This document shows positions 1 to 14,169 of a stretch of 64,000 bases of DNA, piece by piece. The notes under the pieces are model-generated. The model ran no database searches, had not been told where the DNA came from, and worked only from the letters and a program-made list of their open reading frames with translations. The stretch covers positions 2,728,001 through 2,792,000 of the forward strand of contig NZ_CP047024.1 of the NCBI RefSeq assembly GCF_009796745.1, given 5' to 3'. This DNA is from Paraglaciecola sp. L1A13. GTDB taxonomy: Bacteria > Pseudomonadota > Gammaproteobacteria > Enterobacterales > Alteromonadaceae. Position numbers and translations under genes: made by a program. How positions within the stretch are numbered: position 1 is the first letter of the stretch; the number at the start of each line of letters is the position of its first letter.

Positions 1-1223
1 GCACCAGCTTCATCCATCACGTCTATGGCCTTATCTGGCAAATGACGTTCGTTGATATACTTAGCTGAAAGCTCGGCAGCCGCACGCAGTGCTTTGTGAG
101 TAAAACGCACACTATGGTGTTCTTCGTAACGAGACTTCAACCCCATTAAAATTTTAGTGGTATCGGATACTGACGGTTCAATTACATCGATTTTTTGAAA
201 ACGACGCGCCAATGCGCGATCTTTCTCAAAAATACCTTGGTATTCCTGATAGGTCGTTGAGCCCATGCAGCGCAATTCTCCACTGCTTAATTTGGGTTTT
301 AACAAATTAGAGGCATCCATCACGCCACCAGACGCCGCTCCCGCACCGATAATGGTATGGATCTCATCGATAAATAATATTGCGTCTGGGTCCTTAGCCA
401 ACTCTTTCAATATACCTTTAAGACGCTTCTCGAAGTCACCACGGTATTTAGTCCCCGCAAGAAGGGTTCCCATATCCAAAGAATAGATTATGGCGTTAGC
501 GATAACCTCAGGCACGTCATTGTGGATAATTCGAAATGCTAAGCCTTCCGCAATAGCCGTTTTACCGACCCCTGCTTCACCGACTAACAAAGGATTATTT
601 TTACGACGACGACACAATATTTGAATACTGCGTTCGACTTCAAAATCTCGCCCAATAAGCGGGTCTATTTTACCTGCTTTGGCCAACTCATTTAAATTAG
701 TGGTGTATTGATCAAGCATCGAAGAGCCAGCTTCTTGCGTCGCGCTCTCTTCATCTTGTTCAATAGAGTGAGTACTGCTGTCGTCACTTTTTGATACACC
801 GTGGGAAATGAAATTAACCACATCAAGGCGCGTGACGTCTGCTTTTTTCAGAATATACACAGCCTGAGATTCTTGCTCACTAAAAATAGCAACCAATACG
901 TTCGCACCGGTCACTTCTTCTTTACCAGAGGACTGCACATGAAAGACTGCTCGTTGTAATACTCGTTGAAAGCCTAATGTAGGTTGCGTTTCGCGTTCAT
1001 TATTTGCGTCTTCAAGCAATAAAGGCGTGGTGTCTTTAACGAAGTCGGTTAATTCTTTCTTAATAACATCGACGTTCGCGCCACAGGCTTTAAGCGCTTC
1101 GGTTGCGGAGCCATTATCGAGCAAAGCTAATAAAAGGTGCTCGACGGTCATGAATTCATGTCTATGCTCTCTGGCAAAGATAAACGCTTCATTTAACGTT
1201 TGTTCTAATTCTTTATTTAACAT
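1..1223 (-). CDS. clpA: ATP-dependent Clp protease ATP-binding subunit ClpA (partial)
   Basis: AAA+ unfoldase that feeds substrates to the ClpP peptidase in the cytoplasm. About 407 N-terminal residues are visible of roughly 750 usual for the family; the rest lies beyond the left edge. The start is ATG at 1223. Residues 1-145 form the Clp N-domain. The first AAA module carries the Walker A motif GEAGVGKT at about 215-222 and a Walker B motif ending in FIDEIH near 284-290. An acidic linker rich in Ser, Glu and Asp (about 143-168) joins the two. It lies 20 bp downstream of clpS on the same strand, the usual adaptor-unfoldase arrangement, so the two are probably co-transcribed. ClpA rather than ClpB/ClpC is favoured by the ClpS neighbour and the N-domain sequence. 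Confidence 0.96.
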   Translation of the reverse strand, partial: MLNKELEQTLNEAFIFAREHRHEFMTVEHLLLALLDNGSATEALKACGANVDVIKKELTDFVKDTTPLLLEDANNERETQPTLGFQRVLQRAVFHVQSSGKEEVTGANVLVAIFSEQESQAVYILKKADVTRLDVVNFISHGVSKSDDSSTHSIEQDEESATQEAGSSMLDQYTTNLNELAKAGKIDPLIGRDFEVERSIQILCRRRKNNPLLVGEAGVGKTAIAEGLAFRIIHNDVPEVIANAIIYSLDMGTLLAGTKYRGDFEKRLKGILKELAKDPDAILFIDEIHTIIGAGAASGGVMDASNLLKPKLSSGELRCMGSTTYQEYQGIFEKDRALARRFQKIDVIEPSVSDTTKILMGLKSRYEEHHSVRFTHKALRAAAELSAKYINERHLPDKAIDVMDEAG

Positions 1224-1243
1224 TTTTAGACCCTCTTACTGCG

Positions 1244-1564
1244 CTAAACCTGTTCCATAGTACACATCAACGGATGTTGATGCTTCTTGGCATACTGGGT
1301 GACTTGCATAACTTTAGTCTCAGCTATTTCGGCGGTATATACACCACAAACAGCCCGACCACGATAGTGCACAGTCAACATAATTTGATGGGCTTTTTCT
1401 GAGTCCAAGTTGAAAAACCGAACCAATACTTCGATCACGAAATCCATTGGCGTGTAATCATCGTTATTCAGCAAAACTTTATACATGGGTGGCGGTGCTA
1501 ACTTCTGCTTAACCGTATCCAGCTGCTTTTCGCGCTCAATATTAATAGTGTTATCTTTGCTCAT
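1244..1564 (-). CDS. clpS: ATP-dependent Clp protease adaptor ClpS
   Basis: N-recognin that binds N-degron substrates and hands them to ClpA. The 106-residue product has the family length. A flexible charged N-terminus is followed by the ClpS core from about residue 27 ([17 protein letters not shown]), in which [10 protein letters not shown] is the substrate-pocket signature, and then by [11 protein letters not shown]. The start is ATG at 1564. The gene ends 20 bp before clpA on the same strand and is divergent from cspD, as in E. coli. This is a confident call from motif and synteny. Confidence 0.97.
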   Translation of the reverse strand: MSKDNTINIEREKQLDTVKQKLAPPPMYKVLLNNDDYTPMDFVIEVLVRFFNLDSEKAHQIMLTVHYRGRAVCGVYTAEIAETKVMQVTQYAKKHQHPLMCTMEQV

Positions 1565-1635
1565 AATAAGAAGAATAGTGCCCTTAGTGCAAATTTTGCA
1601 GTTTTATTAACATTTACTTAATTATCAATTTATCC

Positions 1636-1665
1636 TTGACAAAAACAGGTTAAAAAATCTACATT
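1636..1665 (+). promoter_or_regulatory. Predicted sigma70 promoter of cspD
   Basis: A perfect -35 hexamer TTGACA (1636-1641) is followed after 18 bp by TACATT (1660-1665). This would give a 5' leader of about 90-95 nt before the cspD start. It is read from the sequence only; no transcript data are available. Confidence 0.55.
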
Positions 1666-1765
1666 TTCTAGTGCGACAATTGTTATTTTAACATTTTCGC
1701 CTTCCCCATAGTTCATTGTGGGGATAAATATGCGTCAGTTCAAGGGATTAAAAGGAAGCAGAAGT

Positions 1766-1984
1766 ATGGCTGTTGGCAAAGTAAAATGGTTTAACAATGC
1801 GAAAGGGTTTGGTTTTATTGTTCCAGAGGACGGTGGTGATGACATTTTTGCGCATTACTCAACCATTCAAATGGAAGGATATCGCTCTTTAAAAGCAGGG
1901 CAAGAAGTGAAATATGATGTACAGCAAGGACCGAAAGGTCTGCATGCTGAAAACATCGATTTCAACGGTGAGCCCGAACAGTAA
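1766..1984 (+). CDS. cspD: Cold-shock domain protein CspD
   Basis: Small single-stranded nucleic-acid-binding protein; in E. coli the orthologue is induced in stationary phase and inhibits replication. The 72-residue product has the nucleic-acid-binding patches KGFGFI (residues 13-18) and DIFAHY (26-31). The start ATG at 1766 is chosen because it is preceded by the Shine-Dalgarno AAGGAAG (1752-1758) and gives the canonical MAVGKVKWF N-terminus. An in-frame extension to 1718 would add a non-conserved leader. It is divergent from clpS, the conserved arrangement that supports the CspD assignment over other Csp paralogues. Confidence 0.92.
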   Translation: MAVGKVKWFNNAKGFGFIVPEDGGDDIFAHYSTIQMEGYRSLKAGQEVKYDVQQGPKGLHAENIDFNGEPEQ

Positions 1985-1995
1985 CGATTGGTCAT

Positions 1996-2026
1996 AAAAA
2001 AAGCAGACCCTAGGGTCTGCTTTTTT
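1996..2026. terminator. Bidirectional intrinsic terminator between cspD and icd
   Basis: The stem AGCAGACCC/GGGTCTGCT is flanked by an A-run on one side and a T-run on the other, between the convergent cspD and icd genes. It can serve both strands. Confidence 0.92.
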
Positions 2027-2044
2027 ATGCCTAATTAAAATTTA

Positions 2045-4312
<2,268 letters not shown>

Positions 4313-4505
4313 TTAGTGTAGACTGATAATAAGCGAAAAATAAGTGCCGCTAAATACCCGTCATTTAGTAAATTTATCAGGAATTAACACATCCGATCCT
4401 GACATCAGGATAAAGTTACAATGAAAAATTCGCTGGAAGATAATAAACAATTCATCGCAGAGTGCAAAATAACTCAGCTGTTTTATTCATAATAAGTTAC
4501 AAGAA

Positions 4506-5084
4506 ATGAACATTAATCAATATAAAAAGCCAAAAGTTACATCTGGCCGTACAAAAATCGTACTGTTTAACAAACCATTTAATGTCCTCACTCAGTTTAC
4601 TGATGAAGCGGGTCGTCAAACATTAAAAGATTATATTCCGATTTCTGATGTGTATGCTGCTGGTCGTTTAGACAAAGATAGCGAAGGATTGCTAATATTG
4701 ACCAACGATGGCAAGTTACAAAATCAGCTGACTGATCCTAAAAAGAAAACCAGCAAGACCTACTGGGTTCAAGTCGAAGGGATTCCAACTGACAATCAGC
4801 TACAAGCTTTACGTGATGGTGTGAAACTAAAAGACGGCATAACACGCCCAGCTAAAGTCGAAGTCATAGATGAACCCGTTGTTTGGGCGCGTAATCCACC
4901 CGTTCGTTTTCGTCAATCAATCCCAACCTGTTGGTTAGCAATAACCATAAGTGAGGGCAAAAATAGGCAAGTCAGGCGAATGACCGCCCATATAGGGTTT
5001 CCAACTCTAAGATTGATACGGTACCGAGTAGGCAACTGGACCTTAGATGGTATTCAAAACGGACACTATGTAGAATTAAATTAG
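4506..5084 (+). CDS. rluE: 23S rRNA pseudouridine(2457) synthase RluE
   Basis: RsuA-family pseudouridine synthase modifying 23S rRNA. The 192-residue product carries the catalytic motif GRLDKDSEGLL with the nucleophilic Asp near residue 57, followed by LTNDG, and ends with the family segment GKNRQVRRM. It lacks an S4 domain, as expected for RluE. It is divergent from icd and lies upstream of mnmA, as in E. coli, except that nudJ, which sits between them there, is absent here. RluE is favoured over other RsuA-type enzymes by synteny. Confidence 0.9.
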   Translation: MNINQYKKPKVTSGRTKIVLFNKPFNVLTQFTDEAGRQTLKDYIPISDVYAAGRLDKDSEGLLILTNDGKLQNQLTDPKKKTSKTYWVQVEGIPTDNQLQALRDGVKLKDGITRPAKVEVIDEPVVWARNPPVRFRQSIPTCWLAITISEGKNRQVRRMTAHIGFPTLRLIRYRVGNWTLDGIQNGHYVELN

Positions 5085-5196
5085 TATCTGGGGCCACTCA
5101 ACATATTGTGACATATTACGTGCAGAATCCGGATGACCTTATGTCTGTTATTTGCTAGAATTCGCCTCCATTTTTATTGAGACTTTGTTATCCATC

Positions 5197-6329
5197 ATGC
5201 CTTATATCCACTCTCTTAGTGCCACCGAGTTAGCCAACAATAGCCAGAAAAAGGTCATTGTAGGTATGTCTGGTGGTGTCGATTCTTCCGTTTCAGCATA
5301 TATTTTGCTGCAACAAGGCTATCAAGTTGAAGGCCTGTTTATGAAGAATTGGGAAGAGGACGATAATGACGAATATTGCGCAGCAGCAGATGATTTAAGG
5401 GACGCACAAGCAGTAGCAGATAAACTTGGTATTGAATTACACCAAATTAATTTCGCTGCTGAATATTGGGATAACGTATTCGAATATTTTTTAGACGAAT
5501 ACAAATCGGGTCGAACGCCTAATCCAGATATTATGTGCAATAAAGAAATTAAATTTAAAGCCTTTCTTGAGTTTGCTGCAGAAGAACTTGAGGCCGATTA
5601 TATTGCTACTGGGCATTACGTGCGCCGTCGTGAAGATGAAGGCCATTGGCAGATGTTACGTGGCATGGACGATAACAAAGATCAAAGCTACTTCTTATAT
5701 ACATTAGGTGAGCAACACATCGCACAAACGTTATTCCCCATTGGCGATATTGAAAAACCTCACGTGCGAGAAATTGCCCAAGAACAAGGTTTAATTACCC
5801 ACGATAAAAAAGACAGCACCGGCATATGCTTTATTGGGGAACGGAAATTCACGGATTTCTTATCCCAGTACTTGCCCGCACAACCAGGCGTTATCGAAAC
5901 CCCTGAAGGCCAAGAGATTGGTCAACACCAAGGGCTGATGTACCACACGTTAGGTCAGCGAAAAGGTTTAATGATTGGCGGACTGAAGGAATTCGGTGAA
6001 GAGCCATGGTACGTTGTTGATAAAGATATGCAGCGTAATGTGTTGATAGTAGGTCAAGGGGCAAATCACCCTCGCCTCTATTCTAACGGACTCGTGGCGA
6101 ATCAGCTACATTGGGTAGATAGAAAAGGCCCTTTATCAGCTCTAAAATGCAGCGTAAAAACCCGTTATCGCCAACATGATATCCCTTGTACAGTTACCCA
6201 CAAAGCTGATGGTAGCGTTACTGTCATATTTGATGAACCGCAAAAAGCGGTCACGCCAGGGCAGTCAGCGGTATTTTACGCTGGTGAAGTCTGTTTAGGT
6301 GGCGGAATAATAGAGAGCTATATTCGTTA

Positions 6330-6330
<1 letters not shown>
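5197..6330 (+). CDS. mnmA: tRNA-specific 2-thiouridylase MnmA
   Basis: Thiolates U34 at position 2 in Lys, Glu and Gln tRNAs using sulfur relayed by the Tus pathway. The product is 377 residues from ATG at 5197. The PP-loop ATP site GMSGGVDSS lies near residues 23-31, the first catalytic Cys in NPDIMCNKE, and the second in [12 protein letters not shown]-initiated extension to 5152 would add an unconserved hydrophobic leader and is not preferred. The stop codon overlaps the hflD start (TAATG), so the two are translationally coupled. Synteny with E. coli mnmA-hflD-purB is preserved. Confidence 0.96.
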
Positions 6331-8370
<2,040 letters not shown>

Positions 8371-8419
8371 AGATTGATCCGTTTAGGCATGAACGGACGA
8401 GACTAAAATAGTCAGTCTT

Positions 8420-8455
8420 GCATATAACCGTAAGCATCCTTTTGCGGTTATATGC
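8420..8455. terminator. Hairpin downstream of purB
   Basis: A perfect 11-bp inverted repeat (GCATATAACCG at 8420-8430 and its complement at 8445-8455) has a 14-nt loop and no U-run. It could stabilise or end the purB transcript. Confidence 0.5.
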
Positions 8456-8590
8456 AACATCATTAATTTCACCTTGCTCCTCGCTGCCACTCCCGTTTTT
8501 TATTTTCTGTTTTTCCATCATTCTTCAGAGTAAATTTATACCCATCTTTTTGACCTATACTAATTAACCTACGGTCAACAGGAAGACCTT

Positions 8591-9814
8591 ATGGTCACTC
8601 GTATATTGCACATATGGATTTGGTGCGGAATTTCCCCTTCAGCCACCAACGACATTAATCCCACACGCATAAGCAATATTTTAAGCTTAATGATCATCTT
8701 CGTGCTTTTGCTGCAAGTGCCCACTGCAATATACTATTGGAATTTTGGTGGCTTAGCTAAGATCAGCCTATTGCTAAGCCACTGTGTTCTTTTAATATTC
8801 GTGCCCTTGCTCAATTGGGCGCAATATCAACAGTTAGCTAAATTTACCCTGATATTTATTTTTATCAGTTACATCTTTTGGTCCAGTTTTATATGGCAAG
8901 CGAACCTCAACGTACATTATTACTTGCTTCTTGGGATCTTCGTTTGTCCATTCATCTTTGGCTCCCAAGGCGTGACTATGTGGGTCTGCCTCAACTGCCA
9001 TGTTGGCGCATTTTTAGGTATTGATGGTTATTATATTTTCATCATTAATCCCCAGAATCTCTCTGAATATCATCAGATAGCAAGCCTTTCTAGTGCTGTT
9101 TTTCTCACGTTATCTTGCGCGTTAACCAGTTTCCATGTGGGTAGGAACGTCAATCGAACCCAAAGCAAACTTGCTCTTGCACAACAACGTTCAGAGCGAT
9201 TGCTATTAAATATACTCCCGGCTGCTATCGCTCATCGCTTAAAACAACATCAGGGTAAAATTGCCGATCATTACGAACAGGCTTCAATTTGCTTTCTTGA
9301 TTTAGAAAATTTTACCCAGCTCGCAAAATCTCTATCACCAGAAGCCCTAGTAGACATGCTAGATGATATATTTAGTCAATTCGATAAACTCACCAAAATA
9401 CATGGTTTAGAAAAAATTAAAACCATCGGAGATGGCTACATGGCAGCAGCCGGGATCCCTACTGAAAGTCGTTGTCATGCAGTCCAGTGTTGTGAGTTTG
9501 CATTGGCTGCCCGTGAGGTATTTGATTCACTCAGAGCAAAATACCAATTGAATACAGGATTACGTATTGGTATTGGTTCAGGAGAAGTCATTGCCGGTGT
9601 TATTGGTCGAACTAAATTCTGTTACGATTTATGGGGTGAAGCTGTTACCCTTGCCGCTCGTATGGAAAGTCACAGTATTAGCAAACATATTCAAGTAAGT
9701 CAGTTTACTTATGAGATGGCAAAAAATAAATTTCATTTCAGCCCTCGGGGAGAAATTCCTGTAAAAGGATTAGGTCAAACACGCACCTATTGGTTGATCG
9801 GCCAGAAGCTGTGA
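8591..9814 (+). CDS. Membrane-bound class III adenylate/guanylate cyclase
   Basis: The 407-residue product has about six transmembrane segments in residues 28-183, a short linker, and a class III cyclase catalytic domain at about 228-405, predicted to face the cytoplasm and make cAMP. The two metal-binding Asp are D237 (FLDLENFT) and D281 (TIGDGYM). K277 and D346 (CYDLWG) are the adenine-selecting pair, so ATP is the likely substrate. The transition-state Arg is present (R357), but the Asn normally four residues before it is Thr (T353), which could lower activity. The ATG at 8591 follows AGGAAG. It sits between purB and roxA, the position of phoPQ in E. coli. The ligand of the membrane region is unknown. 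Confidence 0.87.
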   Translation: MVTRILHIWIWCGISPSATNDINPTRISNILSLMIIFVLLLQVPTAIYYWNFGGLAKISLLLSHCVLLIFVPLLNWAQYQQLAKFTLIFIFISYIFWSSFIWQANLNVHYYLLLGIFVCPFIFGSQGVTMWVCLNCHVGAFLGIDGYYIFIINPQNLSEYHQIASLSSAVFLTLSCALTSFHVGRNVNRTQSKLALAQQRSERLLLNILPAAIAHRLKQHQGKIADHYEQASICFLDLENFTQLAKSLSPEALVDMLDDIFSQFDKLTKIHGLEKIKTIGDGYMAAAGIPTESRCHAVQCCEFALAAREVFDSLRAKYQLNTGLRIGIGSGEVIAGVIGRTKFCYDLWGEAVTLAARMESHSISKHIQVSQFTYEMAKNKFHFSPRGEIPVKGLGQTRTYWLIGQKL

Positions 9815-9882
9815 CCCCTTCCAGAATCACTTTGCCAATACCAACAAAAATAACCAGTTTCAGCATAAGGGCTGTATCGTCG

Positions 9883-11055
9883 ATGTATATATTTGATAAT
9901 TTTGATCCCCACACTTTTCTTGCATCTCATTGGCAAAAACGCCCTGGTGTTTTTAAACATGCTTTTGCAAACTTTATCAATCCGTTAGATGAGCATGAAC
10001 TGGCTGGATTAGCACAAGATCCGAGAATTGATTCACGCGTTGTTTCCTACACACCACCCGCTTGGCAGGTTACCCACGGCCCCATAGAAGACTTTGAAAG
10101 TGTATGCCAAGGAAAATGGAGCCTTTTGGTTCAAAGCGTAGACCAGCATATTAATGAAGCTGATACGCTTATCCGTATGTTTAACTTTATTCCCTACTGG
10201 CGCTTAGATGACTTGATGGTAAGTTTTTCGAACGAGGGTGCGGGCGTAGGTCCTCATCTTGATCAATACGACGTGTTTATCATTCAAGGCAAAGGAAGCA
10301 GGCGCTGGCAAGTAGGAGAACGAGGCGAATTTACCCCTTACCTTCCCCATCCTGATCTAAGCCAAATTAGCGACTTCGAGCCTGTAATAGACGAGGTATT
10401 ACAACCCGGAGATATGATTTATATTCCCGCTGGTTGTCCTCATAACGGTGTGGCGCTTGAAGATTGTATGAATTATTCAGTTGGTTTTAGAGCGCCATCC
10501 CAGCAGGACTTACTATCATCTTTGGCAGATTACAGTCTCGATTTAGGTCTATTTAAGAAACGTTATCAAGACCAGGGCTTAACACCCAGAAAAAACCCGA
10601 GTGAATTAGCGCCAACAGAAATAAACAGCTTCAGAGCAATGCTGCATGACGTAATTGACTCTGCGCAGTTCGAGCGTTGGTTAAGCTGTCATTTTAGCGA
10701 TACCCAATTAAATCAAGGCTACGACCCACAACATAATCCAGACTATTCACTAAAAGAGATTGTCGAATTATTTGAGCAAGGAACCGTATTTGAACGCCAA
10801 CCTGGTATTCGACCAATATATTTAGCCAACGACGATAGGACCGAACCGTTAGAATTTTTTATTGAAGGCCAAGCCTATTTTGCTCCAACGAATTACATCG
10901 TCAATGTTTGCAGCATGCTAAAATCTCCCACTTGGCAATACGACTTGACCAATAAGAATGCCATGCCTCTATCTCTTGATGATTTTTGGGTACAACTTAT
11001 GTGTGAGCTCGTTAACGCGGGCGCGTGGTTACCTCAAGAGGAAATGGACTTTTAA
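9883..11055 (+). CDS. roxA: 50S ribosomal protein L16 3-hydroxylase RoxA (YcfD)
   Basis: Fe(II)/2-oxoglutarate-dependent JmjC-type oxygenase that hydroxylates an Arg of ribosomal protein L16. The 390-residue product has the cupin metal triad H125-x-D127 (GPHLDQYDVF) and H187 (GCPHNGV), and an N-terminal HWQKRPGVFKHAF stretch that resembles YcfD. The start ATG at 9883 is chosen over an upstream in-frame position at 9790 that would overlap the cyclase gene and add about 31 unconserved residues. In E. coli roxA follows phoPQ near purB, so its position is conserved even though phoPQ is not. Confidence 0.92.
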   Translation: MYIFDNFDPHTFLASHWQKRPGVFKHAFANFINPLDEHELAGLAQDPRIDSRVVSYTPPAWQVTHGPIEDFESVCQGKWSLLVQSVDQHINEADTLIRMFNFIPYWRLDDLMVSFSNEGAGVGPHLDQYDVFIIQGKGSRRWQVGERGEFTPYLPHPDLSQISDFEPVIDEVLQPGDMIYIPAGCPHNGVALEDCMNYSVGFRAPSQQDLLSSLADYSLDLGLFKKRYQDQGLTPRKNPSELAPTEINSFRAMLHDVIDSAQFERWLSCHFSDTQLNQGYDPQHNPDYSLKEIVELFEQGTVFERQPGIRPIYLANDDRTEPLEFFIEGQAYFAPTNYIVNVCSMLKSPTWQYDLTNKNAMPLSLDDFWVQLMCELVNAGAWLPQEEMDF

Positions 11056-11091
11056 GCGTAATTGAAAAATCTGCCCATTTAATACAGACAG

Positions 11092-11119
11092 CACTCAATA
11101 TAATGCGGTGTATTGAGTG
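11092..11119. other. Hairpin after roxA
   Basis: A 9-bp perfect inverted repeat (CACTCAATA/TATTGAGTG) has a 10-nt loop and no U-run. It could be a transcript-end stabiliser. Confidence 0.4.
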
Positions 11120-11181
11120 TTACCAATGACGTAACCATTGAGATACCCATCATAGCCGCGATAAATGAAAGGCTACAACCC

Positions 11182-11224
11182 GACTAAAGCTTGACGGTGG
11201 CGAGTAACCACGTTTAGTCTTTTT
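11182..11224 (+). terminator. Probable terminator of the roxA transcript
   Basis: Nested stem GACTAAA/TTTAGTC with an inner GTGG/CCAC, followed by five T residues. It reaches into the last codons of the convergent lipoprotein gene. Confidence 0.45.
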
Positions 11225-12059
11225 GCAAATCCGAAATATCATCGATGATATCTTGCAATTCATCTATAGCTTTACGTTTCTGCTTAGGACTTACCGACTT
11301 TGTTAAGGCTGCTAGCATAGACGCATAAACCTGATTATTGTGTGTCGAAATTTGCGCTAGTTTTTCATCTTGATATGTTTCTGGATGCGATAACAAGGCC
11401 AAAAATTTTTCTTTGAAGTTTGCATCTTTGCGTTCGTTAAGCAACATTTGGTGTGCTGCACTTTGTATGCGCTGGCGGTATGCCATCCATAAATCAAAGC
11501 TGCTCTGAAAATCATCAGCAAAACTCTCGATGATATTTTTTTGCTCAAGACTTAGCTTACCTATAAATTCACGCGCATTTTCTTGAGTGTTTTTAATATT
11601 CTTTTTTAAGCGTTTTTCAAAATTGCCATCGAGTCGCTCTTCGATTCGCTTTTGATTTTCCTTATCTAATTCAGCAAATAATGCGTTAACTTGTTCATCA
11701 GTTAAACTTGGCGCAAGTCGCGCTAATTCAGGACTGATATGGTCACGAAAACGCACCCAGTGCTGCTTTGCATTATTGAAATGTTGTTCCCATTGTTGAG
11801 CGCTAACATCGTCCTGTGATACCTGTAACTTAATCTGCTCAAGCTGAGTTTTATATTCAGTTAATTCGTCTTGGCGATGCCATGTCATCCACTGTGCTAC
11901 GTGGCCATCAAGTAATTTTTTCTGCGTCTTATCTAGCTCGACATAGTCGTCTATGTACCAATACATCAACCAATCAATATTGTTATAGGCAAATTTAGAG
12001 CTGCAACCCGTGAGAAATATACTCAGAGCACAAAAGAGGAGTAGGTATTTTTTCATCAT
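11214..12059 (-). CDS. DUF6279 family lipoprotein
   Basis: Predicted lipoprotein of about 281 residues with unknown biochemical role. The signal peptide MMKKYLLLFCALSIFLTGC ends in a lipobox (LTGC). The mature part begins SSKFAYNNIDWLMYWYIDDYVELD, a pattern I associate with DUF6279 lipoproteins of Alteromonadales, and continues as a highly charged Lys/Gln/Glu-rich helical region likely to form coiled coils. The start is placed at ATG 12059 or the adjacent 12056 so that the signal peptide is N-terminal; extension to 12080 lacks a ribosome site. It is a single gene, convergent with roxA. Confidence 0.8.
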   Translation of the reverse strand: MMKKYLLLFCALSIFLTGCSSKFAYNNIDWLMYWYIDDYVELDKTQKKLLDGHVAQWMTWHRQDELTEYKTQLEQIKLQVSQDDVSAQQWEQHFNNAKQHWVRFRDHISPELARLAPSLTDEQVNALFAELDKENQKRIEERLDGNFEKRLKKNIKNTQENAREFIGKLSLEQKNIIESFADDFQSSFDLWMAYRQRIQSAAHQMLLNERKDANFKEKFLALLSHPETYQDEKLAQISTHNNQVYASMLAALTKSVSPKQKRKAIDELQDIIDDISDLQKD

Positions 12060-12142
12060 ATTCTCGTTAACATTTACCATAAAGATGTATTGAGCAGATT
12101 TAGCTAGTAATTGAAATATAACCAGTTAAAGAGTGTAAATCG

Positions 12143-12961
12143 TTAGCCATTAATCATAGCCTTCACATTATCTCGATGGCTTCTGCTTACTTTCAGCTCG
12201 GTACCATTGGTGAGGATCAGGTGATACTCGCCACTTATGTGACTGACAAGTTTCTGCACAAACTTAATGTTCACGATGGCCGAACGGTGAATACGCACAA
12301 ATAGTCTTGGGTCTAATTCTTCTTCAAGCTCTTTCATTGTCCGACGCATAATATGCGTTTGCGCCAAAGTGTGCACACACATGTAATCTCCAGCCGCGTC
12401 TATCCATTGTATTTCAGCCAACTCCACTCGCGTTACTTCGGTACCGTCTTTAATGGCTAATACATCATCGTACTGAGTCGTACTGATCTCTTCGCCTATC
12501 GCTAAGCGGCGCAATATATCTTCACAATCATCACCGGTAAAATCGGCAACCAGCTTCGCGAGTGTTTGTTTGTGATCTGACTCGCTGTGTAATGCTACAT
12601 GTTTGATAACTTTATCTACCGCTATGCGCAGTCGACGCTCATCAACAGGCTTTAGCACATAGTCCAGCGCGTGTGCATCAAAGGCTTTAATCGCATAGGT
12701 GTCGTACGCCGTTACAAATATGACCATAGGTACTGGTTGATTTAGCTCCCGTAACTTATTTATTACCTGAAACCCATTTAAGCCCGGCATTTGAATATCT
12801 AAGAAAATTAAATCGGGTCGCAATTGAGGAATTAACGTAACGGCCTCCAAACCATTCTTACACTGGGCAACCACGTTTAGTTCTTTAAATTCAGCTAGAC
12901 GAATTGCAAGCCCCTTTCGGGCTAAGGGTTCATCATCAATTATGACAGTGTTAATCTTCAT
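12143..12961 (-). CDS. LytTR-family response regulator
   Basis: Receiver plus LytTR DNA-binding transcription factor of 272 residues. Receiver landmarks are the acidic pair D9/D10, the phospho-acceptor D55 (LIFLDIQMPG), T84 and K104 (LKPVD). The LytTR domain spans about 170-272 with VRIHRSAIVN. The start ATG at 12961 overlaps the end of the kinase gene by 11 bp, implying translational coupling with its cognate kinase. Target genes cannot be named. No accessory gene is attached to the pair. Confidence 0.9.
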   Translation of the reverse strand: MKINTVIIDDEPLARKGLAIRLAEFKELNVVAQCKNGLEAVTLIPQLRPDLIFLDIQMPGLNGFQVINKLRELNQPVPMVIFVTAYDTYAIKAFDAHALDYVLKPVDERRLRIAVDKVIKHVALHSESDHKQTLAKLVADFTGDDCEDILRRLAIGEEISTTQYDDVLAIKDGTEVTRVELAEIQWIDAAGDYMCVHTLAQTHIMRRTMKELEEELDPRLFVRIHRSAIVNIKFVQKLVSHISGEYHLILTNGTELKVSRSHRDNVKAMING

Positions 12962-14033
12962 GCAGGGCTTCTTTAGTCTCAAATGGAATACGAATACATA
13001 CTTTTATACCAGAAGGTTGGCTATTAGAAATACTAAACGAGAAATCATTTTTGTATAAAGACGCTAAACGTTCCTGAATATTTTGTAACCCGACACCATT
13101 AGCGCGGTACATTTGGCCGTTATCTAAATCCGCTCCAGGGCCATTATCTGTGACCTCAAGCATCATATCTCGTCCAAATACTTTAGCTGAGACAGCAATG
13201 CATCCCCCATCCTCTAATTTTGAAATAGCGTACTTAATGGCGTTTTCAATGAGGGGCTGAAGTATTAAGCTCGGAACTAACGCCTCGTTAGCATTGGGCT
13301 GAATATCCCAAATAACGGTTAACCGATCTTCAAAACGTACTTTTTCGATTTCAAGATAGAGCTTGAGCGCTTCTATCTCTTGCCTAAGCGGAACTTTTTT
13401 AATGGGATCTTTATCCAATGAATACCGCAGAAAATCACTTAATCGACTGACCATATCCTCTGCGGTTTTATTTTCTTTCATTAGAATAAGAGTTGAAATA
13501 GCGTTTAAGGTATTAAACAAAAAGTGCGGGTTCAATTGGTAACGCAGCATTTTTATATGTGCTTGATGTGCCATGGTTGTGGCATGCAAACTATTTTGTT
13601 TTTCCTTAAGCAACATTTGGTAGTTTTTAATGCCGAAATATAATCCAGTCCAGCAGCCAATCATAATGAGCGAATTAACTGTGTTGGTAAAATACATATA
13701 CCATTCTTCAGGTCGATATCCCTTTTTGTATATTTCCCAATAATTAACGTTTTTAACCAGTGCCCATAGCAAAGCAACAATATAAACACTCACCACCACT
13801 ATCATTAGCATTTTCAGGGGACTTAGCTTCATCGCTCGGGCATATATATAACGAAGAGGTATCGTTAGTAGCCAGCCAGCGTAGGCATTTAAAATGATAA
13901 CGAACAGCCAAACACTGCGCATATCATGCAAAAATGAGCCAATATAATAGATCACCGCGAACCCACCCCAACCAAGAGTATGGAGGGTCCAAAACATACG
14001 TTCACGGGTGTCAAATAAAGCTTGCCACTTCAT
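12951..14033 (-). CDS. LytS/YehU-type sensor histidine kinase
   Basis: Membrane sensor kinase of about 360 residues: four predicted transmembrane segments in residues 15-140, then the His_kinase domain with phospho-acceptor H170 in QLNPHFLFNTLNA, and a C-terminal HATPase domain with DNGPG and GVGLQNIQERL. The start ATG at 14033 is preferred; the longer frame to 14057 starts with TTG. It has no extracellular sensing domain of note, so the signal is probably sensed within the membrane. It is the first gene of a two-gene operon with the LytTR regulator. Confidence 0.88.
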   Translation of the reverse strand: MKWQALFDTRERMFWTLHTLGWGGFAVIYYIGSFLHDMRSVWLFVIILNAYAGWLLTIPLRYIYARAMKLSPLKMLMIVVVSVYIVALLWALVKNVNYWEIYKKGYRPEEWYMYFTNTVNSLIMIGCWTGLYFGIKNYQMLLKEKQNSLHATTMAHQAHIKMLRYQLNPHFLFNTLNAISTLILMKENKTAEDMVSRLSDFLRYSLDKDPIKKVPLRQEIEALKLYLEIEKVRFEDRLTVIWDIQPNANEALVPSLILQPLIENAIKYAISKLEDGGCIAVSAKVFGRDMMLEVTDNGPGADLDNGQMYRANGVGLQNIQERLASLYKNDFSFSISNSQPSGIKVCIRIPFETKEALHED

Positions 14034-14169
14034 TACAAAAATACCATTAGAATTCAATGAAATAACGATTATACGAGAAAGGTCGACCGAGGTCTTACAG
14101 TTGAGCGTATGCCCTTCCCCGTTTATCGCATATTAATGCGAAACTTGGCAAAACACGGGGAGGATTATG

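Noticed and set aside
5152-5196. Upstream TTG-initiated extension of MnmA
   Set aside because: The added 15 residues are hydrophobic and unlike the family N-terminus; ATG 5197 gives the expected start.
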